Positions 1 to 12,366 of a stretch of DNA of 64,000 nt are shown here, in pieces. The position numbers and the translations under genes were made by a program. Source of the stretch: Gymnorhina tibicen (lineage: Eukaryota; Chordata; Aves; Passeriformes; Artamidae); assembly GCA_013399875.1 (NCBI GenBank), contig VXAZ01002121.1:62001-126000 (forward strand), given 5' to 3'. Numbering within the stretch: position 1 is the stretch's first letter; each line of letters opens with the position of its first letter. The notes below the pieces were generated by a model. It made no database searches. It was not told the DNA's origin and saw only the letters and a program-made list of their open reading frames with translations.

Positions 1-1609
1 CAGAGTTGACCTTCACTGAAAGTACTGTTTAATTACCCAGTGTTTCTTGAAGTCAGGCAGAAGAATGTTAAACCATTTCCGAACAGGTGCAGGAGGCACA
101 AGTTAATTTTAATAGCAAAGGTCATTACATACGTATTTCTGCACTTTTTCCTGGCATCTCTCCTGTCAGAGGATTACTTACGTGTGTCTAGGAAGACAAG
201 GAAGAAAAAAAACTACTTCATGTTCTTTCGGCTTAGCAATATCTCCTTTTTGCCTTTTTCTTTTTAAAGAGTAAGTCTAAACGCAATGATGAAAGAGGAA
301 ATACATTATCTTGCAAACTGAAGTGGTAAGATTAGATTAGTGCCTACATAGCTAAAAAATACTTGTAGTATATGTTTGCATACTAATGTGTAAAAGAACT
401 TCAAAGCAGAATGAAGACATTTTTTCATATAAATATGAAAAAAACTCCACAACAAAAACACTCCACTCGTTGAGCAGGAAAAAGAACTCTGCAAAGTAAC
501 CCATGCTTGGCAATCAACATTGTAAAAACTCTTTGTCTGAAAGCAAGATCAATTTCTACTTTAGTCTGTGAACATTAGATCTGAACCAAGAACTTTGCAG
601 AGAAATAAAAGATTTCTTGGCCTGTCTAGCTTTATCTTATCAGACTCCAGAAGTGGGCTTCATGTTAGAGGCTACTTTTTTTAAAATCTTATTGCCTGAG
701 GAAGTGTGAAAACAGCCTCAAGAAAAAGTCAGCTCTAACAATATTGAGCTTATTCTCTCCCTCTCTCTTTGTTTCATCCTTCAGGCCTCTCTCACAAGGA
801 GTATTAAAAGTTGCCAACCCCAGTGAGAACATGACGAATGTACCAGAAACAACTCCTCGCCACCATGTTTTCCTAAGGTACCAAATTACACCTCTTCCTT
901 CAAATGACACTCCAGTTGTATAGAAGGTGGGCAGTGGGAGGTGGGGATCACATTTTCAAGCTTAATAAAAGTGCTGCAGCTGTAAAATTCATTTTATGGT
1001 TAAAAAATGTAGTAGGGGATTTATTCTCAAGGCGAGTGAGGTTGGTAGTTGCAGTGGATGGGCTTGTTAGGGTGTGGTGGAGCTGGCTTTGTTAATTTTG
1101 TTTTTTAAGACCAGAAATTAGCTACGAAGTGCCAACACTTTATGGAGCATCCCTAAGGAACAGACTGAGCACCCCTATAATCACTGCTCCAAGAATAAAA
1201 GAAATCGAAGGGGTTTTTCCCTCTTCTTCTGTCCAAAATAACACACACCAACTTTTATTACCTGCAACCTACATTCAGAGCAGTAGTTCTGCAGGGAATG
1301 TTAAAACAGCTCATCTGTCCCTCAGCTTTACACACTGGCGTCTGGTTTCCACAAGTCAACATCCAGTGACAGAACAGTGTTTCATTAAGACTAAAGTGCT
1401 ACTTTTTTACATAAGGGGAAAAAAAAAAAGTCACTAAAAAGCAGTAAAGGGTATCAGAGTGGTCCTAGAGGATATCAACTAGATAAGGTGCATTAAACTT
1501 GTTGAAAATCACTTTGAATTATTTAACTAGCTGTCCCCACCACACCGAGCAAATGCAGCCAGATGCCAGGTTGGAGGGAAATTTCATGCCTTGTTGTCAC
1601 AGAAAGGCT

Positions 1610-1639
1610 TCTGGCATCAGGACAAACACTGATGCCAGA
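1610..1639. repeat. Perfect 11-bp inverted repeat (hairpin)
   Basis: TCTGGCATCAG at 1610-1620 is followed, after an 8-nt spacer, by its exact reverse complement CTGATGCCAGA at 1629-1639. In RNA this would form an 11-bp stem with an 8-nt loop on either strand. The stem does not extend well beyond 11 bp, apart from one possible G-U pair, so it is shorter than a typical microRNA precursor. Function is unknown and chance occurrence in 64 kb is possible. Confidence 0.7.
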
Positions 1640-1855
1640 GAAACCACTTGTCTCATGAAGTCTCTCAAAGAAAGCTTTCCCTGTCGTTGGCCTGGGCACG
1701 AGAATCCTTCTGGCACTCTGCTTTTGAAACTTTGGCTATCGTGCACTGGCTGCTGGAAATACACTGTTGATTTTAAAAGCAAACTTACGTTGGTATCAGC
1801 ATTGTCAATCAGTTTCCTAGTCCCTGACTGGCTGTGTAAAATCAAGATTTCAAGG

Positions 1856-1857
<2 letters not shown>

Positions 1858-1899
<42 letters not shown>
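1858..1899. repeat. Poly-T run of 42 nt
   Basis: An uninterrupted run of 42 T, the longest homopolymer in the window. It may be a simple mononucleotide expansion or, read on the minus strand, the A-tail of a retroposed RNA. No AATAAA is visible just upstream of the tail on the minus strand and I could not find a flanking duplication, so the simple-repeat reading is preferred. Its exact length is prone to sequencing and assembly error. Confidence 0.9.
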
Positions 1900-1902
<3 letters not shown>

Positions 1903-4329
1903 CAGAAAAGGCCTAGGAGTGGGAAGGAGGATGCAGCAGCTCTTTCCTGACTTTCCTAATGCTGTGCTGAGATCCCAAGGCAGTGTCTTGGATAAAGAGA
2001 GTTACCCAGGTACCAGGGCTGCCCTTTCCAGGGCTCTCTTCAGCATTGCTTTTGCATTCGTAAATGTTGCTGACAGTGGTCCCACAGTTACCCAGTTCAT
2101 CACATTAGGACCAGCGGATCCAAAGAAAACTAACTCTACACAAACCAATTAATTTCCAGTCAGAGAAGCTGCCTGATCAGCCAACAGTAAAAACAAAATT
2201 GTTTTATATTCATGCGTATACAGGATTTTATTACCAAGAGTATTATTTAAGCTCCAGTAGAAAATACTGGGAGATTCTGAAAGCTTTAGATCTAGGCTCC
2301 ACAGCGAAGAATGTTTTTGTTGAAGCTGTGATATTAGTGCTCTGAAATAACCAATGGCTCAATAATTTCAAAGATCCTTTTGAGGGTTTTTTTTTGCTGT
2401 GCAGGCATTCAGCTATTAGCAAGGACAAAATTTTGATTCAAGTCATCCTTAGGTCATGGAAATTAATATACACATTCTGTTCTACAATATGAAAATTGCC
2501 AAAAAATCCCCATATTTCAATAAATCAGATGACTATAAATCATGTTTTTACTGAAACAAACATGAGATAATGGGAAAAATAATTGACCACATGCTTTCCT
2601 AGGCCCAGATTATTAGTGGTTATGCTAAATATAGAAATTCACATCCAAGCCATTAATGCATGCTTAAAATGCATCAATAATTCAATAATTTTTAAGTTCA
2701 ACCTGGGAAATCACCTTTTACAGATAATATATAGCACAGCACTGTTAGACCATAAGCCATCAAGCGTGAAAAAGATGGAAATATGGCCAACTCTGTCTTT
2801 TGTGCACATCAGCATAACTCAGGGTGTTTCAGGACTCGCACTGCCCACCGAGCTCTGAGAGGTTCCTACAGCCTCTATTTGCAAAGCTCTGACCTCCCAT
2901 TTCGAGGGTGTGATACTGCAACAGCGCTGATGGGAAACTGGTGGGATCAGCAGTATGGAAATGCCACACTCTGGCACAAAAAACCAGCCATAGCTCGAAT
3001 TGAGGAGCGGGCAGCATTTTGTGACGCTTGAATTTCCACTGCGTAACTCTGGGCTCTGCGACAAAGGGAAAAACGAGAAGGGAAAGCACTCTGTGTGTCT
3101 CACAAGTAGAGGCTCTAATAGCTCACTCTCACCACGGTACCTGGGCTCCTATAGTTTTTTATCATTAAAGATTTTGGTCAGTCAACTGTGGTGGTAATTA
3201 TCACATAAATTAACTGAGAGACAGGAAAACCAGAACTTAAGACAAAAAAAAAAAAAAATCTCGACTCCAGCAACAAAGTACAGGACTTCATTTTCCAGCA
3301 ATATTTTCAAACCTAACACCAATGATGACCCAAGTTTTTTTTCTGGAATATTGCTTAGGTTACAGAAAGAAAGTCTATTAGTGAGTGCATTTACCCCCTG
3401 GTATCCAGCTTTTCTCTGCTGACCTGTCACAGTAAAACAATTTTGAAGATGTATTTTCAGATACAGGTGATTAGAACAGTAAGGAAAGCAGCAGAGTGAA
3501 AATTCTTTTTCAGAGAAGTGTTGCTGGCAAGGAGTGTAGGTAGAAAGAAGGAAGAGCAAAGAACTAATCAGTTTGACTACACTGGGCTACAGTGATCACT
3601 TTTTGGGGTTGTTTCTTTTTTGTGGTGTTTTTTTGTTTGCAGTTGGTTGGGGTTTTTTAGATAAGGGTATTCTGCTTTAAAATAGTTCATATCCTGCTCA
3701 GTTCTGCATGGGAATGTTATCTTTTCAATGCATTCAGCTGACAATGCAAATTTCTAAGAGAATCCTAAACCTTGTCTTTAGACAAGTGTTTAAATAAGGG
3801 CACCTTGAGATTTCACTACTCCATTCCATCGCTCCAAGATAGGTTCAAATTTTATTTCTGCTGTCCTTGAGTAGGGTTGATTTACTTTTTTTAAGATCTC
3901 CAGCAGAGAAAACCTCTCCCTGGCACTAAATGATGTTTGCTATTGGAGGTTTGCCATGCATTTGTTGTCTGGTTTAGGATATTTTTCTGCTCATTTCAAT
4001 TCCAAGTTCATCCTTCACACGAGGAAAAGACAAAACTTCCTAACTGTTGTGGCACAGATGTTATCTACATGTATCAACATGCAGGAGCCTGAAATGCTTC
4101 GAGATCACACAGGCCAGTTGGTGATCTAAATGACAAGGCATGACTCTTAGCTAATTTAATGACGTCAGTCGCTACTCCCTGTAAAACAATATTCTCTCCT
4201 TTCCTTTTCTCTTCTTGCATCTCTGCTGAAGTGTTTAATGACGCTGCAGGAAGAGGCTGAGACCTGAAGACATGAACATGAACCTGTAACACTGTCACTG
4301 CTGCATAATTAACCCACAGGCTGCTGAGG

Positions 4330-4770
4330 ATGGACAGGACCTCTGGACATCAGGCAGGGACACCTAGAGCTACCCAGGACAATGTCCAGCCAGCTTCTGC
4401 ACAGCCCAAAGAGCCCAGAGCTTCCCCAGTCCAGTGCTCAGCAGCCTCACAGTGGGAAATGTTTCCCGATCAGAGGGAACCCCCTGTATGCCAGTTTGTG
4501 CCCCATACCTCTCGTCCTGTCACCAGGCACTGCTGAAAGGTCCCGGCACCCTGTCCCCAGGTACTCGGGTACACTGAGGAGGATCCCCCTGAGCCTTCTG
4601 CTCTCCAGGTTAAGCAGTGCCACATCTCCCTTGTACTGGGACCCAGAACGCCAGTGTGGCCTTCCCAGTGCTGAGCAGGCAGAAGGACCCACTCCATGTG
4701 CCAGCAACGCTCCTCAAGCAGCCCAGCACACCATTCAGCTTCTCTGCCATGAAGGCACATTGATGGCTCC
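4330..4770 (-). mobile_element. CR1 LINE fragment, antisense, 3' portion
   Basis: Read on the minus strand this is a decayed copy of the 3' part of a CR1 non-LTR retrotransposon, the main LINE of birds. On the plus strand the antisense hallmarks run in the expected order: GGCAGGGACACCT near 4350, the 'CCAGTTTGTGCCC' block near 4490, 'CGTCCTGTCACC' near 4512, 'CTTCTGCTCTCCAGGTTAAG' near 4597, 'GTGTGGCCT' near 4655 and 'AAGGCACATTGATGGCTC' near 4753. These correspond to the end of the reverse-transcriptase ORF and the 3' UTR of CR1. Frames are broken and the copy is 5'-truncated, as nearly all CR1 copies are. The exact terminal repeat at the 3' end (around 4330) is eroded. Confidence 0.85.
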
Positions 4771-4904
4771 TTCTACATTCTAATATACAGTTTTTCTTTT
4801 ACTTTCTCAGTAATATCACCGATTTTTTCACTACATTTGTGGTCCCTCCTTAGCTCCACCATCCTCAGCTGCATTTTCTCATTAGTTTTACAGAAAACAC
4901 CATC

Positions 4905-5112
4905 CAACACTGTGAGGGTGGGGGAGCCCTGGCACACATTGCCCTGAGAAGCTGTGGCTGCCCCTGGATCCTTGGAAGTGTCCAAGGCCAGGTTGGACAC
5001 TGGGGCTTGGCGCAACCTGCAATAGTGGAAGGTGTCCCTGCCCATGGCATGGAGGGTGGAAGCTCTTAATTCTCTTCCAACCCAAACCCTTCTGTGATTC
5101 TATAATTCCCAT
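4905..5112 (+). mobile_element. CR1 LINE 3' end, sense
   Basis: A 5'-truncated CR1 3' UTR. It contains the usual order: a GTGAGGGTG block, 'GAGAAGCTGTGGCTGCCCC', 'GGAAGTGTCCAAGGCCAGG', 'GTGGAAGGTGTCCCTGCCC', 'CTTCCAACCCAAACC', and finally the terminal TTCTGTGATTCTATAATTC, a slightly mutated form of the CR1 octamer repeat. It lies about 130 bp from the antisense CR1 fragment, with the two 3' ends pointing outward. Truncated CR1 3' ends of about 200 bp are very common in birds. Confidence 0.92.
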
Positions 5113-8100
5113 AAATCATGATTCTAGTAACACAATCAGTGTTAAATTACATTTAAAGCCTATTCTTCCTTAAAAACACCTTTAAGTAACTGCTTCCTCA
5201 ATACCCTCCCTGGAGCACTGGATAGTCACAAAGGGAGGTCTATAATCACACCACTGGAAGATTTGGGGTCTGTGTGGAGCCCCTCTTCTATTTTTACATG
5301 CAAGCCTACATGCTGCTGCCGAATCTGACACCTTTAAGGGTTAATAAAAAAACAACAAAACAAAGGTGTGGAAGTTATAGAATTAAAATAATTTGTCACT
5401 GTCCTCGTATCATCACAGAATGATGGTACTTGGACATTTCATATTACAGAATTCTACATAACGAGAAGAAAACTGACTAATTGCTAATTCTGCTGTTCCT
5501 TTTCCAGGCAATGGAATTCTTAAATAACTTGCAAATGACAAAAGCATATAACACATTTTTCTTTTTGGTTTTGCTTGCTTCATGCCCACAACACAACAGA
5601 GATATTCCCTGACAAGAACACTGGATGAGCCAGGGAGATTGGATGCGATGTGAAATAAACCCATGACATTTGGGAAAACCTGGCAGGCAAAGAAAACACC
5701 ACACAAAACCCCACACATAAATCAGACCTCCAAAACTTTTAAAAGCAGCAGCAGCCAAAGAGCTGAGATTGGCAAATTAATCCAAGTTTGAATCTAACTT
5801 CCCATTATCAATAATCAGTTCTTCTGAGGTTGCTTTCTGTTCTGTCAGTCTCCTGTCCCACAGGAGGACTGTGCCAGACTGTGAGGTGGGAGAGGTCATT
5901 GGGAAATATTTTTCTCTCCTCCACACAGTGACAATGGCTTGTGAATAATGTGCAGATGTTACAATGCTTGTTCCACAGGCTGCTGCAATGATTACATGTC
6001 ATTAACTAAACAAAGAAAGATCTGAAATAGAAAAAAAAAAGAAAAACCTGGAAAGAAAAATTCTGTCTCAAGACACATTTCTTATTACAAGCTGAGTCCA
6101 CTGCCTTTGCAGAAGGGTTTGTTACAGGCTCCCTTCACATTAACAGTGTCCCCAGCAGAACCAGACAGAACAGGACCAAGGATAATCAAGAAAATGATAT
6201 CACAGAAAGTACTGAAAACCCCAGGGAAAATCAGTGTTTCTCAGGACGAATGCTCTTTCTGGAATGTGTTTCATGACATCCCACACCCTCCCATGCAGGG
6301 GAAGTATGAGTGACTCTCAAAAGACTGAATCTTCACACTGCAGGACTGCAAGAATAACCCCCCAAGAACCAGGATTTACTGAGGACTTGCATAAATCTTC
6401 ATGTGGTGCCTATTTATGCCCTACTGGCTCCAATCATTATGACTCCAAAAAAATACTTTTTGTACTAAAGGATAGAGGAATCACTTGAAATACGAAAATG
6501 TGTTTTAAAGGCTCGTTGCGTACAGGGCATTTGCACACCGAGAATCTCAAGTAGCACTTTAGAGAGAGTTCTCAGACAGCTGATGTACTTTACCCTGCAG
6601 TACTTCTACCATTGGTTTGATATATTTGTTTATGCATTTTATAAAAACTCTTAGTTCAATAAATGCTGCAAGATCAAATAGCATGCTTTTGAATTATGCA
6701 AAAATCCATTATACGTATTGTAAATAAACTCTATGAAACATTAATCAACTTCAAAATGGTTTCATAAGGACTCTGTGCAGTGTTTTCTCTTTGGTATGTT
6801 TTGAGCATTAGGATTTTGTTGCATTCATGAGTATAGAGGTTAAACTTTTCCAGAAAGAAAACTACTTTGATATCAACACATGCAACTGTATCAACTGAAA
6901 TACCATTTAAATTACCTTTGATGCCAAAGCATGAGCAACATAAAGCCACTGAAATGAGAAATGAAGTACAAATCACCACATCTCAGTATGTTTAACACAA
7001 TTGAATTGGTAACACTAGGCTTGAGAAAGTCCTGAATATTTTAGCATTTTAATTCTTCACTGATTTCACTACAACAGAAACTCTCTCCTGGCTCAACAAC
7101 TGATCCTTTGCCCTCATTAAAAACAAACAAAAATTGTAGCATGTGAGCACCTGTTAGCAGCTAAATCTGGAGAGCACGTGCTTTTGTGCTTGAAACAGAC
7201 TTAGCACTTTCCATACGAAAATGTCAGATAGGACTCTCTAAATCAATTTCAGAAAGAGCAGAAAAATCAGTTTAAAAAATCCTTAGATAATAACCTAAAA
7301 CAAGCATGGGACAGTAAATGTACCCACAGCCCGTAAGTCTTGTGCTCCAAATATAATAGATGATTAATTCTAATGGGTTGTAAATACTCACAGGAGATGA
7401 TTTCGAACTGAGAATTAACATGAGAGTTACGCCACTGAGAAGAAACCCTCAGCCAGACTGCAGGAAGCTTTGTTTCTGTTTGGGTCTGGGGCTGGGCTTT
7501 GTTTGTCTCTTTTTGAATATTCAGAGCAAAGGAGGACCCCCTTGCTCAGAGGATCTTCCAGTGTGCAATCACTTAAAACAGAACCAGGATGGAACTGCAT
7601 AAAATCTTGCAGATATCAAAAGTCACACAATCTATAATAAATAGAAAAGTGAATCTATTAGCAAACTATGAAGTCACAGACACTGAAAGAAAATTTAATT
7701 CTAAAATGTCCTCTTCTCTTATACAATACAGGCTTCCTGCTGTCAGAAAGAACTCTTTTCACTAGTTTTACAATGATACCAAGAAAAAACCTCAATAACC
7801 CAAAACAACACACAAAACAACTGCTTTTTCCCTATTTTAAGAGCTAATGAGGGGAAAAATGATGCATGAAGACAGATTCCTGCATACAACTACGAGGAGA
7901 TGCCTGTAACCCTTATTTTCTTCTGACAGACAGATTTAATTGCAAACACATCTAACCTCAGAAAAAAGGTTTTAAATATAACTTCTACATTATTATATTT
8001 TCTATATTTATGCAAGTATTTTGGCTATAAAAAGGAAATTATTTTAATCAAGGGATTAATGAGAAAACCTGACATTCAAATTAGCTGTTATTCAACTACA

Positions 8101-8569
8101 GTTGACAAGTATTTTTCAGAAAGTTAATTTTGTTTCCTTCTCTCTCACTCTTTTTTTTTTCTTCCTCCACTAACTCATAACAGGAAGAGTTACTTTACCT
8201 TATGGGCACTTATTTCTAGTCCCTGGTTGTTCCACTAAAGGGCAGCAGAGCAGCCAAATCCGTGTGAGCTGGTGCTGCTGAGCCCCAGCCAGCCCATCTG
8301 TGGGTAATTTCAGCACTCACAGATGCTACAATAACCACTGGCAAAGCTGATCCAGTAAAGGCTCAGAGTTCACTTCAGACAGATGTTCTGGCAAAGCAAG
8401 AAAGTTTAAAAAAAAAAAATCCAATAAACAATATCACCATTATCTACTCGGGGAGCAGTGCTTTGCCCTCCAATGTACTTGGAACAGTGAGAAATGGCAT
8501 CCTGACTTTTTCTTCTAGTAAGTCCTCACATTTCTCCAGTTTCCCTCCCTGCTCTGGTGAGTCACTTCC

Positions 8570-8870
8570 TTGCTATCCCACCTCACTTATTTGGCTAGTT
8601 GCTTGCTAACTGCAGCTTATTTGCACTTAAAATAGTCATTATGTTTCAGCATATCTAAATAATTAGGCTAATGACAGCAGGTTTATTTCTGTTGATTCAA
8701 TGCATCACAGATAATATCACCATCCCAAAGTCTGCTCATTTAGGAATCATTAATAAGGCCTTCCACCACATCTAACTTGGCTGGCACGCTGCATTCAAAT
8801 AGAATAATGAGGATGCAGTTAGCTTTGTTTCATTTGCTCCTGAATTCTTATGTAAATGGATCTTTCCTCC
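8570..8870. promoter_or_regulatory. Candidate conserved non-coding element
   Basis: The composition and word content differ from the surroundings. There is dense packing of homeodomain-like cores (AATAATTAGGCTAATGACAG near 8660, ATTAATAAGG near 8750, AATAGAATAATGAG near 8800), octamer-like TTTGCA, and few low-complexity runs. This is the texture of vertebrate enhancers conserved between species, but conservation cannot be seen from one sequence. No open frame runs through it. The call is inference only. Confidence 0.25.
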
Positions 8871-9111
8871 AGTGTTTCTCCATTATATAAACACCCAAAT
8901 TTACTCCAAAAATGAATGAAAACTGCCTTCTCTGTGTTCAGCTGAACTTAAGAGTGCTGAAAAGAAAAACAGCAAACAAATACTGTGGCCTGTACCATAC
9001 TACCAAATTAATGATATTTATTACTGATCATATTATTATATTAATTATATCCACCAAACAGTGTCAGCCCACTCCTCCCACTCCAGGTCACAACTACTCT
9101 GGGCAGCAGAA

Positions 9112-9152
9112 GAGAGAAAGGGTTGATTTAGGCTGGAGATTAAAAAGAAAAG
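9112..9152 (+). mobile_element. Possible short CR1 scrap
   Basis: The words GGTTGATTTAGGCTGGAG followed by ATTAAAAAGAAAA resemble the CR1 segment that precedes the conserved 3' UTR ('gattTaGgctGGAtATTAggaagaaa' type). The match ends after about 40 bp and no other CR1 landmarks follow, so it may be a chance similarity. Confidence 0.3.
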
Positions 9153-9413
9153 CCCATCCCCACACGGCTATCAAACGGACCCACTCCTTGATCTTTGGCC
9201 TGGCAAACACTTAAATTATAAGATCATTAAAAACACACATTCAAATAACTGGAAGGGTTGTCTGACTATAATATTTTTTAATGCTTTTTCCAGTCTTGGA
9301 CATATAATTGAAGTCATGAAACTCTCCTCAGAGGCAGCAGGAACACACAAGGGGATCTACAGAACATACCAGGTTTGCTACTGGGGGCACATGAACTGCC
9401 AGCAACCAGAAGA

Positions 9414-9453
9414 AACACAAAAAACAAACAAACAACAACAAAACCAACAAAAC
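9414..9453. repeat. CAAA/CAA-rich low-complexity tract
   Basis: An imperfect (CAAA)n/(CAA)n run with no G. Similar A/C-only tracts occur near 48.2 kb and 49.0 kb. It is probably a simple-repeat expansion. Confidence 0.7.
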
Positions 9454-12340
9454 CCGAGCTAAGTATCAAAGCTGAGTGAAACTACATCCCACATTACAGT
9501 ACCCTGAGATGAGGTTTACCTTAAAGCCAAGGCACTGATTTTCTCCCTAAACAGATCAATAAAACATTTTGGAATCTAAAATAATGTGATCAGATTCAAT
9601 TCAACAGAAAATGGCTTTCAAGAAAAACAACTGCTACTTTAAAAGATTTAAATAGTATTCTTTCATCATAATTCAACAAATACATTTTAAAAGCCACTGA
9701 ATATCATAAATGCTGATTCCTGTCTTTAAATTTCCCATTATGTATTTATAGAGACACAATTTCTGTACACAAAAATAACACAACCAAGAGCCACACACCA
9801 GATTCATACATTTCTAATGCCATACATCAGAAGAGCTGTTTTAACTGGATTGCATCAGTTAAAATAACATACTCTGTCCAAAACCAATCACCTTTAGATG
9901 TTTATGAAAGAATATAAGCACCAGTGTTGCCCACAGTAATTTGCAGAGGGACATCCTGCATTTTGTTCTGTAAGAAATACCATACATTAATTTAGACTAT
10001 TATTGTTAATTTGCATATATTTTTTGCATCTGAACTATCCAGTGGAAAAGCTATTGAATAGCATTAGATAGCATGAAAAGAGACATTCTTTACATGAGTC
10101 ATTGAGTCCATAATCCCTGCCTTATGAGTAATATCATTATAACATCAATATTCAAATCAATATCAATAATAATTTCAATCTATCCTCTTCTCCCATTTCA
10201 CTCATCTGTCAATCCTTTCCCAAGGGAAAGGGCTGTAACCATGTATTCCATGTCTTCCCTGCACAGCAGCTCTTCCACACCTCTGATCATTCCTTTCACC
10301 TTCCCCTGGACCACACATCTGTGAGGCACAGGGCAACCAAAATTTGTGTGCAGGAGCACAGGGAAAACCAACTCCCCCTACAGCAGAGGCAGGGCTATGT
10401 TTTCTGTGTTGAATGCCTTCTCTCAAAGTTGCTAAATATTCAATTTGCTTTTTCTGACAGCTGTCAAGCATCAAACTAATGCTGCTGAGAACTCCATCTG
10501 ATGTTTCCAAAAAAACACTTCTGAGCAATAATAGTCACGCATACCCTCATCAAGGAAAGATTTCCATCTATTATGAAATTCTCAAAGTGAATTTTATTCT
10601 GGCACTTAATCCTTCAGCTTTCTGCACTTTCACAGTCACTTTTAGTTCTGCCTGCTTGGAACAATCCTGTCTCAACAGAAATATGTGTAATTATTTTGTC
10701 CCTTTTACAAACTGAACACTATAGATTCCCATGGACTTCTCGCTCTCAGTCCTGTAAAAATTCACAGTAAAAATTCACCATTTACTCATCCCATTGAAAT
10801 ACTGGTAGATCCAGTGGATTCATTACCCTTCAGCCTCCTGGTTCATGGATGTGCACTTAAAATCTCCCCACCACTTCTCCTCTCTGTGCTGAGACGCAGA
10901 TCCTAATTTCCAGTCTCCACTAGCAAAGTGTGTCTAAGGCTGCTGCTCTCTTCTGGTTCTGGCTGCATTTTCCCCCCGACCTCCTTGTCCTTCCAGTGAA
11001 TCCCACTCCTCTTTCCTCAGCATAAGCTATATCTGCTATCTGCACTACATGTCCTTTCATCAGCAACTACAGTACCTGCCCCAGACACAGGACTGTGAGA
11101 TCTCCATTCAGTTCTGTGTGATTTCTTCAATAACTGTGTCATCAAGTGATTTTTACCTTCCAGCTCAACCTTTTTCCAGGTGTTCCACTGATATTACAGT
11201 TCAAGCAGCTAAGCCACCCCCCTAAGGAACAGATCTTTGTATGAGAACCTTCCCAGCTTTGCTGCAGAGAACACTGGTCCTTGGAATTAGGCTTATTTTC
11301 AGGTTAGAATCTTCTCAGATGGCCTTTCCATACATTTTAGGGATTTTATTCTTTCCATCCTGCACTGTTAGCAATGAACAAATTATGTTGTTTCTCTCCT
11401 TTCTGTTCCTTCAGCATTGAACCCAGAGAGCCCATAAAGGAAGGGACAAAATCTCCACCTGGAATGCAGCATGAACCCATGCAGGACTTCATTCCCAGAT
11501 CTGAGGGAAGCAGGAGAAACATCCCACAAGGAGAAGAAATGGGATGGAACAGAAGAAAGAGGAAGAGGAGTGTGCCTGGGACAGACTGATGAAATCTCCA
11601 GAGGGTGCAGACAAAACAGTGGTTGGGATAATTTCCCCACTTTGAACAATAAAAAAGGCCTCCCAAGAAACCGTGGAGGCAGTGTTTGGATACCAGGAAG
11701 GAGCATTAGTGAGGGGGCTGTTTACAAGGATCTGCATTTGGGACCAGTGTTCTCAAGGAAATAATTTATTGACATCTGGAGACAGAGCCACAGTCAATTT
11801 AAATATGGGCCATTTTCTTAAAGAATATGAATCATGAAAAAATTGTCTGCTATTACATCAAAGTGTCTTTTAGGGAAAACTAGATGATGATACAAACATC
11901 CCTAAACCTACAGAGAATCAGTCTATATCATTTAACTGCACATCAGTTGGTACAAAATATTTTTAGCATTTCCACAAGTGAACTTTAGAGCTGCTTTAAA
12001 AGTACTCTCTGAAGAATGTTACTGCTCTCTCCCTCTGCTACACAACAAAGCTCAAGAAAAACCCAAGTCAAATGTTACTCATCAAGTTATGCAAATGCAG
12101 GTTTCCTATGGTAGTTAAACATCAAGTCTAGAAGGGTATTTTTTTATCCACAACTTCTCAAACACAGAGTATGCTGTTCTAAACATACCTGTGGGTTGTA
12201 AATCCATAGTCTCCTGAATGCATTCCTTAAATAAACATCACTGAGTTAGTAATAAGAACTCGTATTGAGCTGCTATAAAATCACTTGTGTACTATCTGCT
12301 TTCATTCGTTGGAGTGGTTTTATTGTCGTATTAGCTCTCA

Positions 12341-12366
12341 TCATTGTTTTAGTTTTCCAGGTGAGT
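12341..12366 (+). promoter_or_regulatory. Juxtaposed 3'/5' splice-site (recursive-type) motif
   Basis: A pyrimidine-rich run ends in CCAG at 12357-12360 and is followed immediately by GTGAGT at 12361-12366. A plausible branch-point word (CTCAT) lies roughly 20 nt upstream of the AG. AG abutting a consensus GTRAGT is the signature of recursive splice sites, which subdivide very long vertebrate introns. An earlier AG at 12351-12352 weakens the acceptor slightly. No coding exon adjoins it. It applies only if the region is an intron transcribed on the plus strand. Confidence 0.35.

Larger units (their letters stand above)
1..4325. other. Unique non-coding stretch, no gene seen
   Basis: AT-rich sequence with only short open frames on either strand, none resembling a known protein. 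The 217-codon frame crossing 1499-2152 is kept open partly by a 42-nt poly-T run that translates as polyphenylalanine, so it is not credible as a gene. Besides the hairpin and poly-T run listed separately there is a short A-run near 3243-3257. I see no transposon match until the CR1 fragment that begins near 4330. Confidence 0.6.

Noticed and set aside
1499..2152. 217-codon plus-strand open frame
   Set aside because: It reads through the 42-nt poly-T run as polyphenylalanine and has no recognisable domain; not a gene.
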